The notes under the pieces were generated by a model. The model saw nothing but the letters and a program-made list of their open reading frames with translations, ran no database searches and had not been told where the DNA came from. Below are positions 1 through 12,710 of a stretch of DNA of 64,000 nt, piece by piece. This DNA is from Trichopria drosophilae (Eukaryota; Arthropoda; Insecta; Hymenoptera; Diapriidae): contig CM059582.1 of the NCBI GenBank assembly GCA_030407085.1, positions 26,363,001-26,427,000 on the forward strand. Direction: 5' to 3'. Position numbers and translations under genes: made by a program. The first letter of the stretch is position 1. Each line of letters opens with the position of its first letter.

Positions 1-1053
1 AAAGATGTAAAGTCAAGCTGAAGGTAATAGGCATTTATTTAATAAAACTTAGTTCCAGAACCTGGAAAAAATCGAAAAATTGAGTTTATTGAAAATTTCC
101 TTAGCAAATTTTTTTCATTTTGGTCTTAAAATAATGGGGACATAACTGAAACAATGGCCACAAAAAAATTGGATGTTAAAGTTTTGGGTTAAAATTAGTC
201 CAAACTCACCGGGTCTAACTTACATTCGAATATTGTAGTACAATAGGAAAAGAAGGAGTGTAATTTATAACTGGCGCCCAACGAAAGGGTCGGTTATAGA
301 AAAAGGCGTTTTGATCATAATCTCGACTTTAGAAAGAGTAATTTTATATATACGGTGTAAGTACCGTTAGGATACTATAAAAATTTGGATTTTATAAAAA
401 TTGATATACAATTTTATTAAAATGGATTTAACGTCAATTCTAGGTGCAATAGAAATATAGTGAGACTATTGAACAACTGGCGCCCAATTCAGGGATCAGT
501 TACAGAAAAAGACTTTTTGAACCCGTTTTGTTGTATTTTCTTTATTAATTGCGTCCTCTGGATAATCTGAAAATACATATACATCTTTGTTTTAACACGA
601 TTTTATACACAAATCGATATGAGTAGGTGGCACTCCAAATAAACACTGATGTCAATTAACTTTGCAAGTTACGTGTTTGTACCCTTGCTAAACTTTATTG
701 TTACTGTAATTATTTTTAGTTTGCTATTGATTAACTAACAGAAATAGATATAAGAACTAAGACACAATGTTATGTTAGTTATTTTATCTATAATTGATTC
801 ATTTAAATGACTGAAAATTGTCTTAGAGTATTAACAAAAAGAGTTCTAGTAATAATTTTGTTAAAGTTTTAAAATAATTATCAAACTTTTTTATCATAAA
901 ACCTCTACCTTGATGTTAATAGGAAGATTTAAAGTACAACTTAAGTTTTTAGGTGTTAGTTTAATAAAAGTGTACATAACCTGCAAAAAAATCGAAAAAT
1001 TGAGTTTATTTAAAATTTCCTAGGAGACTTTTTTTGTTGGTCTCAAAATAATC
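1..1053. repeat. Degenerate direct repeats with PBS-like motifs
   Basis: Bases 1-135 and about 924-1053 are direct repeats; both contain AAATCGAAAAATTGAGTTTA and then AAAATTTCCTnnG and GGTCTnAAAATAAT. The left copy may extend past the window edge. Between them, TGGCGCCCAA occurs at 272 and again at 478, each followed within 10 bases by AGGGwTCrGTTAyAGAAAAA, so this leader-like segment is itself duplicated about 206 bases apart. TGGCGCCCAA is the usual start of a tRNA-Lys primer-binding site in LTR retroelements. No coding capacity remains. This is probably a decayed retroelement leader or non-autonomous derivative. Confidence 0.5.
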
Positions 1054-1080
1054 ATGTGGCATCAATAAAACTTAGTTGTC

Positions 1081-3224
1081 AATTAAATATTTTCGACTTT
1101 CTTCCAAATTTCTACTTTTGAACATCCACTATTTTTATATTTCGTCGTGGATGTATGTTAAAACAGATAATGAAAAATTGCCAATACTAGAAATATAAAT
1201 ACACACTGAAGTAATAATTTATTATCTGATTGGCATTTGAATAGAGCCATGCTAAAAAAGGTTACTAAGTAGTGTTTTTCTATGCAAAGCCCAAACTTTT
1301 TTCAAGTGGGTTGTCTTTTCTGCACCCATTTACAATTACTTAACAATAAGAAATTGTAAGTGTTTAAAAGAGATTTTTTGTTATTAAATATTATTTTGAA
1401 AAATAAACCGAGGTACGTAGGAATCTCGCTTTATACTGGGACTTCTGCAATAGGCACACGGTTCAGCATTAGATTTTTGGAAAGATATTATTCACAGATA
1501 TGCCCGGATTCTAAAGAGAAATATTTTTTTTTTGCGGTTAGAAACAAAAAAATTCAATACATTTCGCAGAAAAATATATGAAATTTGGTATTTCGCACGT
1601 TTGATCTAAAATAGCTATGCTTGTTTTTGAGTAACACCACTTGGTATATGTGGGCTGCACCATATATGAGTTCTGCGAATATTAAAAGTTTGAGAGAATT
1701 CCTCATATTAGTAGACTAACAAATTTAAGTCAAACATAAGAATCCTTTTTAGCAAAGAAGAATTCACCACTTTCAAAATTGTCATTTTCTTTAATTATCT
1801 TTCTGTAATTTTTGTATAGTTTACGAATTAGAAACAAAATCGACATTTCGTGGTGACATCTTGCAGATTTACTAATTTAGAATTTTAGCTCTTTTGTATT
1901 CTTGTGACATTTGTCTGCTTTTAGGTTAGCAAACTTTACCTACGCCTGTATTTCAGAGAGCTGTTGAAAAATACTTTTGTTGATAGGGACTTTTTATTCG
2001 TTCTTTGTAAATAACCTAAATTTTAATATATTTTGAGGCATAATCTGTAATTTTTTTAAGCCTGTATTTATAGTTTACTTTTTATATTAGTATATCTGTA
2101 TTCAAACAATAACTTTGAGTACCAGGGACTTGTCACTGCCTGACTACACGACGATCCATTCTCACGCAAATGAAAAAGATGTCTGCTCTGATGTCGATGT
2201 ATAATAATATAATATTTTTGAGAATTTGAAACTATTGAAGTCTGTAATTGAAAAATCTACGATAGATGTGTGTCAGAACAAATTTACCGAGAGTGAACTG
2301 ATATGGTATGAGAAACCTCTATACTAAAGGTGTCAATTGCACAAGGTAGCTGGTGAATTTCAATACACCGAATAATTTCTATAAATTTCATATCTTCGAA
2401 TGGTAGATTTCACATAATTTGGTACGAGTATTTCACACTATTTAATACGACAGTTGAGTTTCTGCTGATTAGGAACTAGATGTGAATACTTGCAAATAAG
2501 TAGGAACCACATAGCAAATGATGGTAGCCCCAAGAAATTCACATGTGGACAAATTCACGGAACCTTACGATTCAAAGGTAAAAATAGAAATGTTTTTTGT
2601 GTATATATGTTAGAAATGTATTCAGGAATAATGGTTTGCAAAATGTGTTTTGCGTGAATCTAGTTTACATTGTTGCTGACGGAATTATAGTTAAAAAGAG
2701 GGCATCAAAATTTTTATTGTCAATAATTGACTTTTCATACTTGCCACTACTGATAAAATGATAGAAATACTACTGTCGTCTAATAAATGATGTTCTTATT
2801 GCTTTTTCTAAAGATGGAATGTTTTTAAACATTTCCTTAGCAAAAGTTTTTTAAATAAAATTATTATACCCACATGAAAGAATCCTTTCGAATCACCGAA
2901 CTTAAACTTTCTGTCGGGTTTCAACTATCATTCTGCAATAGTCTCTAGGGATATTTTATAGGCATTGCATAAAAATCTCCAGAAATATCGTGTCTTATTT
3001 TTTTGTTAGCGAGGTGTATCGTTTGAGTACGAGTATTTATTTTTACGTTTTTTTATAGTTAGTTAATGAGTAATTTAAGACAATAAAGTATTATACACAA
3101 CTTCACTTTTTATAAAAAGTGTTAATATTTTAGAGTTTGAAAAACATAGAGTGTAAAAAAAATGAAAGCTAATGCGAGATTGATTATTTCAACTATAAAA
3201 GGTTAACGAAATGTTCACACGGAA
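1081..3224. other. AT-rich intergenic sequence, nothing recognised
   Basis: The longest open frame (1360-1581, plus) gives a peptide with no family features. No RNA gene or promoter could be supported. Confidence 0.6.
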
Positions 3225-3229
3225 ATAAT

Positions 3230-3418
3230 GAAATGTTGCGAACTACTAACTAGATAGTAGGGAAACAGACAGCCATCGTTTTAAGTTAATGTTACTACCT
3301 AAATAGTAACATCGACAAATTAGGTAGCCAAGACTACTGTTTAAATAGTGAAACTAACTAAAAAAAAATAGTTGCATCATAACCTACTATTTAGACAGTA
3401 CATTCAACTATTTCTTCA
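3230..3418. mobile_element. Palindromic mini-element, family C, copy 1
   Basis: About 190 bp. The ends are imperfect inverted repeats: GAACTACTAACTAGATAGTA near 3240 against CTACTATTTAGACAGTAC near 3382-3399. The interior has CTACCTAAATAGTAAC and ATCGACAAATTAGGTAGCC. A clearly related copy lies in the opposite orientation at about 34290-34475, sharing a 20-base identical block. Size, palindromy and lack of coding fit a MITE or fold-back element. Confidence 0.7.
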
Positions 3419-3419
3419 A

Positions 3420-5440
3420 ACGTTGTAATTGGAGTATATAATTAGCATTCCGATATAATATTAATAATAATTTTCGTTCACGCAAAATTTGCATCAGTAA
3501 TATTGTTCATTCTTTGATTATGCTATTAAAGAAATCGGATTTAAAGTATAGATGCGCACATAATTATTGTTATAATATCTTTATTTTTGAAAGCAAACTG
3601 TCTACTAACATATCAATTTCTTCAGTTTTTGTCGCTAATATGCTCATTACAAAAAATTTATATTGCATAATCTCTGACAGAGCAAAATGAAAAAGTCTTT
3701 ATGACTTTCTGTTATTGAAAAATGGGAGTGGCACTTTTAGAATTGTTGGAATCATCTTTTTTTATATGTAATACCTTTTAATATAACAAGAGTCATGTAT
3801 TATGAATTTTAGATGATTTTGTTTTAGGCTAAAAAAATTATACACGTTTCAATGAAAAAGGTACTCAAGCATAGTTAATTTGTTAAGCAACTGTATGACT
3901 TTTTATTTGACATATAACGTATAAAAATGATATACTTTTTTTTTATTTTTGTGTGAAATATGTTATTAAAAACCCAATTATACAACAAAAGAAATGATAT
4001 AGTATTATTAAAATAGTTGAAATGAGAAGTAACATTAAATCATGCGCTTCCGTGGATTTACCCATATAACAATGTTACATAGTTGTCACTATGTTGGAAT
4101 TTCTCCACGTAACTGTTTTGACCTTGCTGGAAAGTTGGCTTTGTTATTACATCAAATAGTCGGTATTTAAGGAATTCCCGTTTCATAATTATCTAATCGT
4201 ATGTTTTAAAACTACTTACAAATACAAGTGCATATATAATTTAGGTAGTTAGCCTGTCAAAATATTTCGTATATTTACGAGTTTCATGCATTGTGTGGTA
4301 CACTATTTTGAACAATGGAGCAAATCGTACAACATATAAATAAATAAACGTTTAGTAGGTCATTAATAGTTCGAGTTCTGCATTGAGGGGAATAAAATTT
4401 AATAAATGTTTACCCAAATTTTCGGATTTAGTGATGTCTCAAAAGTCTAACAGATCTTGATTTAGAATTGTTGTTAATTTGTTTTCTGAAAATGATTCAT
4501 AATTCAACAGAAATGTTGTCAACAAATTTTTTACTAAACATATTTGAAATGCGGATAAAAGTGACACGGTTAAATTCATACTACAATTAATGTATACTAT
4601 TATTTTAGTAAATTTTCTTACTCTACTTATATAAATTTCTATACACTATCTCAATTTCAAAAGGTACGAGTTAACTATTTCAATGAGCGAATGAATATTC
4701 CCCCATAATAGAACGATGTACCTCGTTCTGAAGGATTGAAAAAATTGCCTTCAAAATGTGTCACACATTTAAAAAAAAAACAATTTTACTTCATTTTCAA
4801 CGATCGTACGGGCTGCAAATTTTTAATCATTACCAATCAAAGTAGTCATCTTCTATAAGAAAAAGGAATAAATCAAGACGTATATAAGAAGTTCTCAAAA
4901 AAAAGTTCGTAAAATTTTAGTATTAATTTGAAACGTGCCAGCAAAACGGGTTTAAAAAATTATCATTTTTCATTTGTACACTGACAATTGAATACGAACA
5001 TTATTAATAATATGTGTGCTGGCTTCAAAAATGCAAAATCAAGGTAGCATCAATTTGCTGACTTCGAATAATGGGTTTAAAGGCCGCTTGAGACTGTCTA
5101 CTATCAATACCATGTGCTCTAAACCAATAACTTGACATTTCGAAAGCATTGACAAAATTATATTGACTATTTCAAATTACGTGATACCAAATCTGAACTA
5201 CATCGGGGAAAAATTGGTTGAGAACGAAGGGAGAAATATTGGTAAAACGACTGTACCAACTTTATTTCCTTTTGTTTTCTTGTAATTCTAAACAAATTTA
5301 ACTGAAATTTAGCATGCAATAACCTGAGACAATTTTGCATGCCATATCAAAATAGATATTTTGATCAAATGTTTCAATGCTTTGGAAATTTGAATTTTCA
5401 AATTCCAGGTTTATAATCAGATAACTTAAGACTCACAACT
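3420..5440. other. AT-rich intergenic sequence, nothing recognised
   Basis: No conserved coding or RNA signal was seen. Only short homopolymer and AT runs are present. Confidence 0.6.
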
Positions 5441-5479
5441 ACAAGTCACCGTTTTCACTTAAATGAAAAAGTTTTTTTT

Positions 5480-6070
5480 CTGCTTCAATATACCATATTG
5501 GATCCACCATTTTGAATTTCTAATCCCCGACTCATACCCAGAAAGACGACTATACTTTTCCAAAGGTTTTTAACGCGCTGAATCCAAAGCCGACCAAAGA
5601 ATTGTTCTATCACGTTATAATTTTGAGAAATCCTAACCTAAAAGTTCAAAATATGCGGTTTTTGTCCATTTTCAGTAATTTTGTTGTGGCAGAACAAAAT
5701 GTTTGTTAGCAATTTTGCAGAACGTAGATTAAAGTGCTATTCATAAGCATTAAAATATTTTTGTAGCAATTCCGATTCCATTTTTTTTCGTTGAGTTGTT
5801 GACGTTTTTGTCAAGGCGCGATTTCGTTTTTGCACTTTAAGGTTGGGATATCTCAAAATCTTGACCTGCCAGAGCAATTCTGCGGCCAGATTTAGATTCA
5901 GCATATTTGAACCCTTTGGAAAAGTATTCTCAGGTTTCTGATGAATGCACTTTAATTGGATTTTCCCAATATACAAAAAAAAATGCGTTCTGTAACAAAA
6001 ATTTACTGAAAATTGTTGTTTTTTGCACTTTTAGGTTAGGATATCTTCAAATCATGACGAGTAATAATAG
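5480..6070. repeat. Cluster of diverged repeats (TTTAGGTTAGGATATCT family)
   Basis: Three copies of a word close to TTTGCACTTTTAGGTTAGGA followed by TATCTnnAAATCnTGAC: plus sense at 5829-5869 and 6023-6062, and inverted near 5620-5665. They are accompanied by CAGAACAAAAT/CAGAACG segments around 5690-5730 and near 5990. A degenerate satellite motif (CCATATTGGATCCACCATTT, 5493-5512) lies at the left edge. The order and mixed orientation suggest a decayed inverted array rather than a gene. The open frames 5737-5976 and 5907-6110 are by-products of it. Confidence 0.6.
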
Positions 6071-8590
6071 TCACAAGTTACATTTACCTGTATTGCAACA
6101 AATAAATTAATATTTTATCACAGTGCAGATTCCCTGGATTGGAATTTTTTTGTTTTACACATAATTTTAATCTAAATTATCCATGGACTTAAGTGAAATT
6201 CAGCAACCTAACATAACACTTGACTAGTAAACTACAAAGCATTCGAGAATCTCTGAATAAGAGACTATTTTATCCATTATATTACTTACGGATAAAATAT
6301 TTACTATTTTAAATCTATGTCGAAAAATTCACAGAACACCAGATCTAGGATTTCGCCAAATCCAATAAATCATTTTGAATTTGCATTTTTAGCATACATT
6401 AGGCTGTAGGCATTTTATAGATCCCTTAATTTAATAACCAGTTTTACTGTTTTAAATAATTTAATTCCATTGATTTAAGCAGTGAATTAATTTCACTGAT
6501 TTAAATATTAACTTTTGAATTATTATACTTAGTATTTTTTTCTCCTGAATATGTTATAATCCAAAGTAAGTGAAAGGTTTGTATTTTAAGTATACTTACG
6601 TGTAATATACGCAAATATAAAAAGTCCAGTTATATTATGCGCTGACATGTAATTATAATTGATGTATTAAATTATAAAACAATTTTGGATCATACATAAT
6701 ACATTTTAGACAATTTTATCTCATTTTGGCAAAACTAGAAATATTCCTCAAATTAAAAAAATACATTTGATTTCTCTTGCTTATCATCCTTTCTTTGGTT
6801 ACTTTTTGATGAAGCAATCATGAAATTCTACTCTTCAATGCATCTGAAAATTGAAAATAAATAATGAATAATTACAATAACAGCAATGCATTCAAATATT
6901 GTCTTTCATACACTTTCTCCAAAATTTAATTTTTTTCTCTGGTAATAAAACAAATCAGTAGTTTAATTTTTACCCAGGAAATGTAAAAAATAATTTCTTT
7001 GCATTAAACTTTTCAAGAAACCATATGTAAGAAAAAAATTCAGTGTTTTTGTTTATGTTTGGTAAAGTAGATCATAAATGTAGACCTTATTTTGCTAAAA
7101 AGTGTTCAATTAAAGAAACCTAAAAGAACGAAGATTATGAATGGAAGGTCAACGAGTACCCTAATTGGTATAAAAGGATAAAAAACACAATGCTACTGTA
7201 GATGATCGTCCAATTTTCCAGGTGAGCGAAGGCGACTTAATGTCCTTTTTTCTTTGGTAAAAAACACAATTCATAAATACCAAAAGGTGTTTTTCACAAA
7301 GAATGAATTTTCAATTTTGTACATTTGGTGGAACTTTTACTTTACTAACTACTAACACATTCATGATAAGATATATCTTTTATTATATTATTAATATCAT
7401 GAATGTTTTATTCAGTCACAATGTGTTGTTATAAAATAAGTTTTGTGTAAAATAATATACAACATATTGAATGTTGTTATAATCAAGGTAATATATTTTG
7501 TCAATTACGTTTTCCTATACAGTAATTTTTAGAGATTACAATTATATAAAAAATTAAGTTTTCTTGTTCCCAGACTAATATAAGTAAAAAAAAAAACGTG
7601 TTGACAGTCACGTAACGAAAAATACAGGTTTAGTATTATGTAACTAGTTTCATTCATAGATCGCGTCTATCTTCAGTCTAGGAACTTTTCTCTGTGACAC
7701 AGTTTTAAGTTCATTTTACTGTAAAAAAATAGAATTATTCCATTCTTGAAAGATTGTATCATGGGACACTTAGAATTAGAAGGTGTTCAATTCTTATTTT
7801 TTCAATTTAACCTGATAAAATTTTTATTCTCAGTGATTAGGCTCTAATTGAGGTAGTTAAAAATCAGACATTGATAAACGGGATTTTACAATTTCAGTTT
7901 ATCGAATTTCGTTAAAAGTTGTTCTTAATAATAATAAAAACTTTTTAAGATAATCAGAAGCATTACTTTTAGTAATTATTTTAAAAAAATTTAGAACTAC
8001 TTCAAGTTCATTAGTTTAAATATATGAATTCAATATTTTGCTGTCAACTTAAGTTGAAGAAATTGAATCAGAAATAATTCTATGTTAATTATCATTTTAT
8101 AGCCTAAAAGCGCAGTTACAAGTTTTACTGTTCTATTAAATTGATATAATTCATATTAACTATGTTCGATTTACTTCGATAGAGTTTTACGTTTTCTAAA
8201 TTTACATATTTAGTCATAATTTGCTTTATTTACAAGAATAATAATCAATCAATTAATAAATAGATACATTTTTCTAGACAATCCTAACACTCCTAAAAGA
8301 ACCACAAATTCTACTAAAAATAATCTAAAAATGTCTACTAATTAAATCCTAATTGATTATTTTTTAAAACGTTAGTGTTTTATTGGTGTCATAATTAAAA
8401 TAGGCATTAAAGATATTTTCGATTCGATTTTCAAAAACATTCCTTAGTGTTTGAATTAATCTAATTTGACATATTTAACAAAAAAGAGGGGTTTAAAAAA
8501 AGATTCAAGGCAAAGGGCAGCGCAGGAAATGCTGCTACATTTGTAAAAACAAAGATAATTCGTACTTTTAACGCCACTTCAGGTTATTAC
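6071..8590. other. AT-rich intergenic sequence, nothing recognised
   Basis: No open frame of note and no RNA gene or repeat array was recognised. Confidence 0.6.
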
Positions 8591-8596
8591 TTGATA

Positions 8597-8637
8597 TGAC
8601 ATTGAATTCAGTGAATTCCAATATGAATTCAATGTCA
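8597..8637. repeat. Short perfect inverted repeat
   Basis: TGACATTGAATTCA (8597-8610) and its exact complement TGAATTCAATGTCA (8624-8637), separated by 13 bases that contain a further GAATTC. Confidence 0.85.
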
Positions 8638-9145
8638 CGCGCTAGGATAAATTCTTTTTATGGCAATTCCGGTGTAGTGAACTCGTACACTAATTTAATG
8701 AGGTATAAAAACCATGAATGTGATATAATGTTCTATATAATACAAATAATTCCCTTTTATTGTTGTTGATCAGTTTTTTATATATAAAAATTATTTACAA
8801 CGCTTTAAATCTGTAGGCTAAAATGTGAACATTTTACGATTACCATTATTGCTCCCAATTTTTAAAGAATATCTTCTTGAGTTTTCGATTTGGTTTAAAT
8901 ACTGAGAGGCCGAAAACTAATAAGACGATTGTCCGTCGAAACAAAATTATCGAGTTTTGCAGAGTGGCGATATTTTTTAATACTCCATTTTTGTTTAAAT
9001 TATCTCGAGAGAAAAAGTCAGCCTATCACATGAGGCATACACTTTGCTTTTAAAATTCGAATTTAAATTAATCGAAAACCGATAAAATCTACAAAAATGT
9101 TTGCGGATTGGACAAAAACTGCATACATTTTTATTTGCACTGAAA

Positions 9146-9800
9146 ACAGCTGAATCTCGTTACTCGGGGGGCTTTCGGAGTCGCTGATCACGAATCGGAC
9201 CTCAGATTTTCAAATTTCAAGATGGCGGATCCAAGATGGCCGACAAAAATATAAAAATTTATTTGATCTTGGTGAAAACGGGTACTCGGGCATTTTCGAG
9301 GTTGGTGATTACGAATCTGGTATCAGTTTTTCAAAACTCAAGATGGCGGATCCAAGATGGCCGACCAAAATGTAAAAATTTATTTCATCGAGATGAAATT
9401 GGGTACTCGAGAGTTTTCGGGATCGTATATTACGAATCTTAACTTAGATTTTCTAAATTCAAAATGTCGGATTCAATATGACAGCCAAAATGTAACAGTT
9501 TTCAAGGTCGTAAAAGATGAACTATGAAATTTCAGCATTCGTGACCTCTTGTTGAATGTTCTAAATTTTATCTTGAAAATGTAACATTATTCAGTATTCA
9601 GTTTGACTTCGATCAAATAACTTTTTACATTTCGTACCGTCATGTTGAATTCGTTCGAAAACCTCCGAGTACCCCGCTTTACCTCGATCAAGTAAATTTT
9701 TTATTTTTGGTCGGCCATATTGGATCCGTTGATTTGAATTTTGAAAATCTGACGCCAGATTCTTAATCAGCGACCCCGAAAACCCCCAGAGTTTTGTATT
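9146..9800. repeat. 121-bp satellite array, head-to-head
   Basis: Three plus-sense units have equivalent positions at 9218, 9339 and 9460, exactly 121 bases apart. Each contains TACTCGnGnGnTTTTCGnG, GATnACGAATC, then CAAGATGGCGGATCCAAGAT and GGCCGACCAAAATGTAAA. After about 9590 the same unit appears inverted (CGAGTACCCCGC, then TCGGCCATATTGGATCCG at 9711-9728, then CAGCGACCCCGAAAACCCCC), with one truncated inverted unit before it. The array is noncoding; its short open frame at 9236-9442 is a by-product. A relic of the same family is in FAR intron 1 near 29.7 kb. Confidence 0.88.
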
Positions 9801-11639
9801 ATTTCAACGACGGTTTCTTTTCAGCATACATTCTTTGTAAAAACATACGTAATTTTTATAAATTGTTCATCATTATAAACAATTTAACACAGTAATTTAC
9901 AATAAATATTAATTTGTTTACATTTAAAAACATGTTATAGAAGTACGGAAGAAAAAATTTACACTAAAATTGTATTTTAATCTAGCGAAAAATAAAATAA
10001 TGAATTACATAAAGATGTCCAGCAGAAAAGACACCGTGCTTCGAAGGGTTAAACACTGTTAAAACAGTGAAGGTATTGAACAAGAACACATTGAATGAGA
10101 AAAAGTTACATAAACAATTAAAAATACAAGAAAATATCATTTTTACATGCCGTTAGATAACGATCAAATTGTGTGTAAATTATATTTCGGCGATTTAAAC
10201 AGTGTTGTACCAAAGATTTAGAGGTCTTGGTGTCGTGGAATATGAAAACATATAGGTATGATTAATTTTTCTTACCAAAATGAAAATTATGGGGTCATGT
10301 TAGGAATTCTTACTCGGTTACAATCAGGATATACAAAGAGAGAAAAGTTTACTACGCATTCCTGTGGTTTTTGCGGATGTCTATCTAGTAGTGTTGAACA
10401 CTGTAAAAATTGTATGCATAGATTATAAAAGATCAGAAGGAAGAAATTTACTGTATGTATATATTACGACTCTTACAAAATCCATTAATTTCAAGTACAT
10501 ACAATGCATGGAGAAAAGAGTTCCGCACATAACTCTTCTTTTTTTTTATTTGATTTGTATTTTTTTTTATTTGATTGTTGTAAATGCAAAATACCATTTA
10601 GAATCTGATACTTTTGTTTAAGATAACTTTAATAAACAACCGACTTTTAATGTAAAAAATACACATTTTAACAATAAAGGTTGGTCATTATTATAATAAA
10701 CAGCCGAAATTATCATTCTTTTGCGCTTTTCAAATAATTTGTTTTTCAACACCAAGTACATTTTTTAGCAAATTTCAGATAAATATTTTCCTTAAAAATT
10801 ACTCATTATCTGGTGTAATACTTCAAGATCTTCGAAATTATCGAATATTTTCTGATTGCTTCATTGCGCAAGAAGAAGAGGATTAAGGAGCTTTGAAAAT
10901 ATACCAATGGCGAAGCGAGAGGGACAATATAAAAATTAATTGCTTTATAAATGTTCACTATATAAAGTTTTCCAATATCAAACTTATCCTACGGTATACA
11001 ATAAATTTCATCTTACAGCCATTTATGCGATTTAGTACCATGTACTTGTTATCGAGAAAAATTATTGTCCAGCGGCGTGTAAGTGTCGTATCAAAATTTA
11101 TTCCAAGGGCTTACGACCTGACTTTTACGTATATTACAGGACTACCGAAACCTGTTTACAGATATCAACGAGGACCGCAAATCCTAAAAATAAACATTAA
11201 ATATATGGACATTCACTAGTCAATTACAGTTGCGTATCCACCTAATTAAGGTCGATTTAAAACTGCAGAAATGCGACAAAAACTATGACCCCTGGAGAGA
11301 GATATGCAACAACACGTAAAATTAAGACTTCAGGAAAACATAATTTATTGCCGCAAATAAACGAAAATGACAAATTTACGAGTATACCATAATCTTTTAA
11401 TCTTGATTACATAATTATTTTCGAGCAAGTTCGAAATTGTTTGGTAAATGCTCGATCGATTTGCGAAGGTTTGAAAATTTTACTTAAAGCTTGGAAACTG
11501 CATAAAATCATCGTTTTATGTAGTAAATTTAGAAATGTACATATTAACATTACGTGCACCCTAGCGAAAAATCAGGGCAATTTCTGTAGATTTAATCCGT
11601 TTCTCTATATTATGGAACTGATGGAGCCAGTACGAATAA
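9801..11639. other. AT-rich intergenic sequence, no gene supported
   Basis: A plus-strand frame of 108 codons (10893-11219, non-ATG start) is the longest here. It has a basic, family-less translation and no splice or homology support. Nothing else was recognised. Confidence 0.5.
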
Positions 11640-12010
11640 AATACTGACTGCTAGTACTAGCAGCAGTGAGAAATACCGACCGACCGAGATGGAGTACGTC
11701 AGTACTGAGCCAGAAACTAACGGATCCAATCAATATTGACATAATACTGACTATCACTGGTGTCTATTGTGGGAGTTCCTCAGTACTGGCGCAACCGAGG
11801 TAGAAATTGACCAACGGTAGAGTATACTGACTCAGTACTGACTGCCGAAGTTGCAGTGGGCCGGTACTGGGCCAACACCGGCATGTAACGCTGTCCAGTA
11901 CTAACTGACGAAGTAGAGCAGTATCGAACTAGTACTGACCGACAGTTCTGGAAATAAGTACATAATTAGTAATGGACCAATACTGACCGACAGTACGGGA
12001 AGTTCGCACT
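11640..12010. repeat. Degenerate short-word array (AGTACTGAC), GC-richer
   Basis: Variants of AGTACTGACTG/AGTACTGACCGACAG occur about ten times in some 370 bases (for example near 11641, 11700, 11750, 11780, 11825-11845, 11860, 11897, 11930 and 11978), interspersed with GGGCCnnnACCGGC. The core AGTACT is itself palindromic. Composition is clearly more GC-rich than the flanks. It is probably an eroded tandem repeat or the body of a mobile element. Confidence 0.7.
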
Positions 12011-12710
12011 GAATTAGTAATATATATTATTCTTTGCATGTTCTATTGTTGCCATTATTTTAGATCTTAAAATTATCCAAATTATTTATTAGTAGCTGGA
12101 GTTATAGCCTGACATTATTTCTAAATGAAAAGAATATTATAATATTGAATTTGGTTTATTAATTTCGATATAAACGACGATTTAAAAGCTAACTGAATTA
12201 AATAAAAAGTAATGTATGAAGTACCCTTTTCTGTACATTAGATAAAATAATTTGCGCGAGGAAAATCATTAAAACAATAATAACGAATTCCATGACTATC
12301 TACAGGTACCTGTAGCACGTAATTCAGGGTGACTGTATTGTCAATAACTTGACGTGGAAATCAATTTTATGAAGTGGTTTTCAATGCAAGGTAATGTAAA
12401 ATTTATAATAATACACGCATCTTAAATTGGAATTCTAATAAAACCTTTTATAACCCATTCAAGATTTCAGATTTATGGAATGTATAAACTTTTTTGTACG
12501 GAAGATGCGAATTGTAAATGCCAGCACTGAAAGAAGAAATATTGAAATAAATTTTACTATTATAGGATTTCAAGGACAAAAACTTTCATAAAATATACTA
12601 TAATTTTAGTGAAATTTTCTTAGTTTTGTAATAAAATAAAATGTATGCAAATTTTATTTTTATAAAAAAAAAGTTTTATTTGCCAAAGCCCAGTCAAATT
12701 AGCTTCAAAA

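Noticed and set aside
9236..9442. 68-codon frame
   Set aside because: It lies entirely inside the 121-bp satellite; the peptide repeats with the DNA unit.
10893..11219. Plus-strand frame of 108 codons
   Set aside because: Non-ATG start, basic family-less peptide, no splice signals or neighbouring exons. Length alone is not enough.
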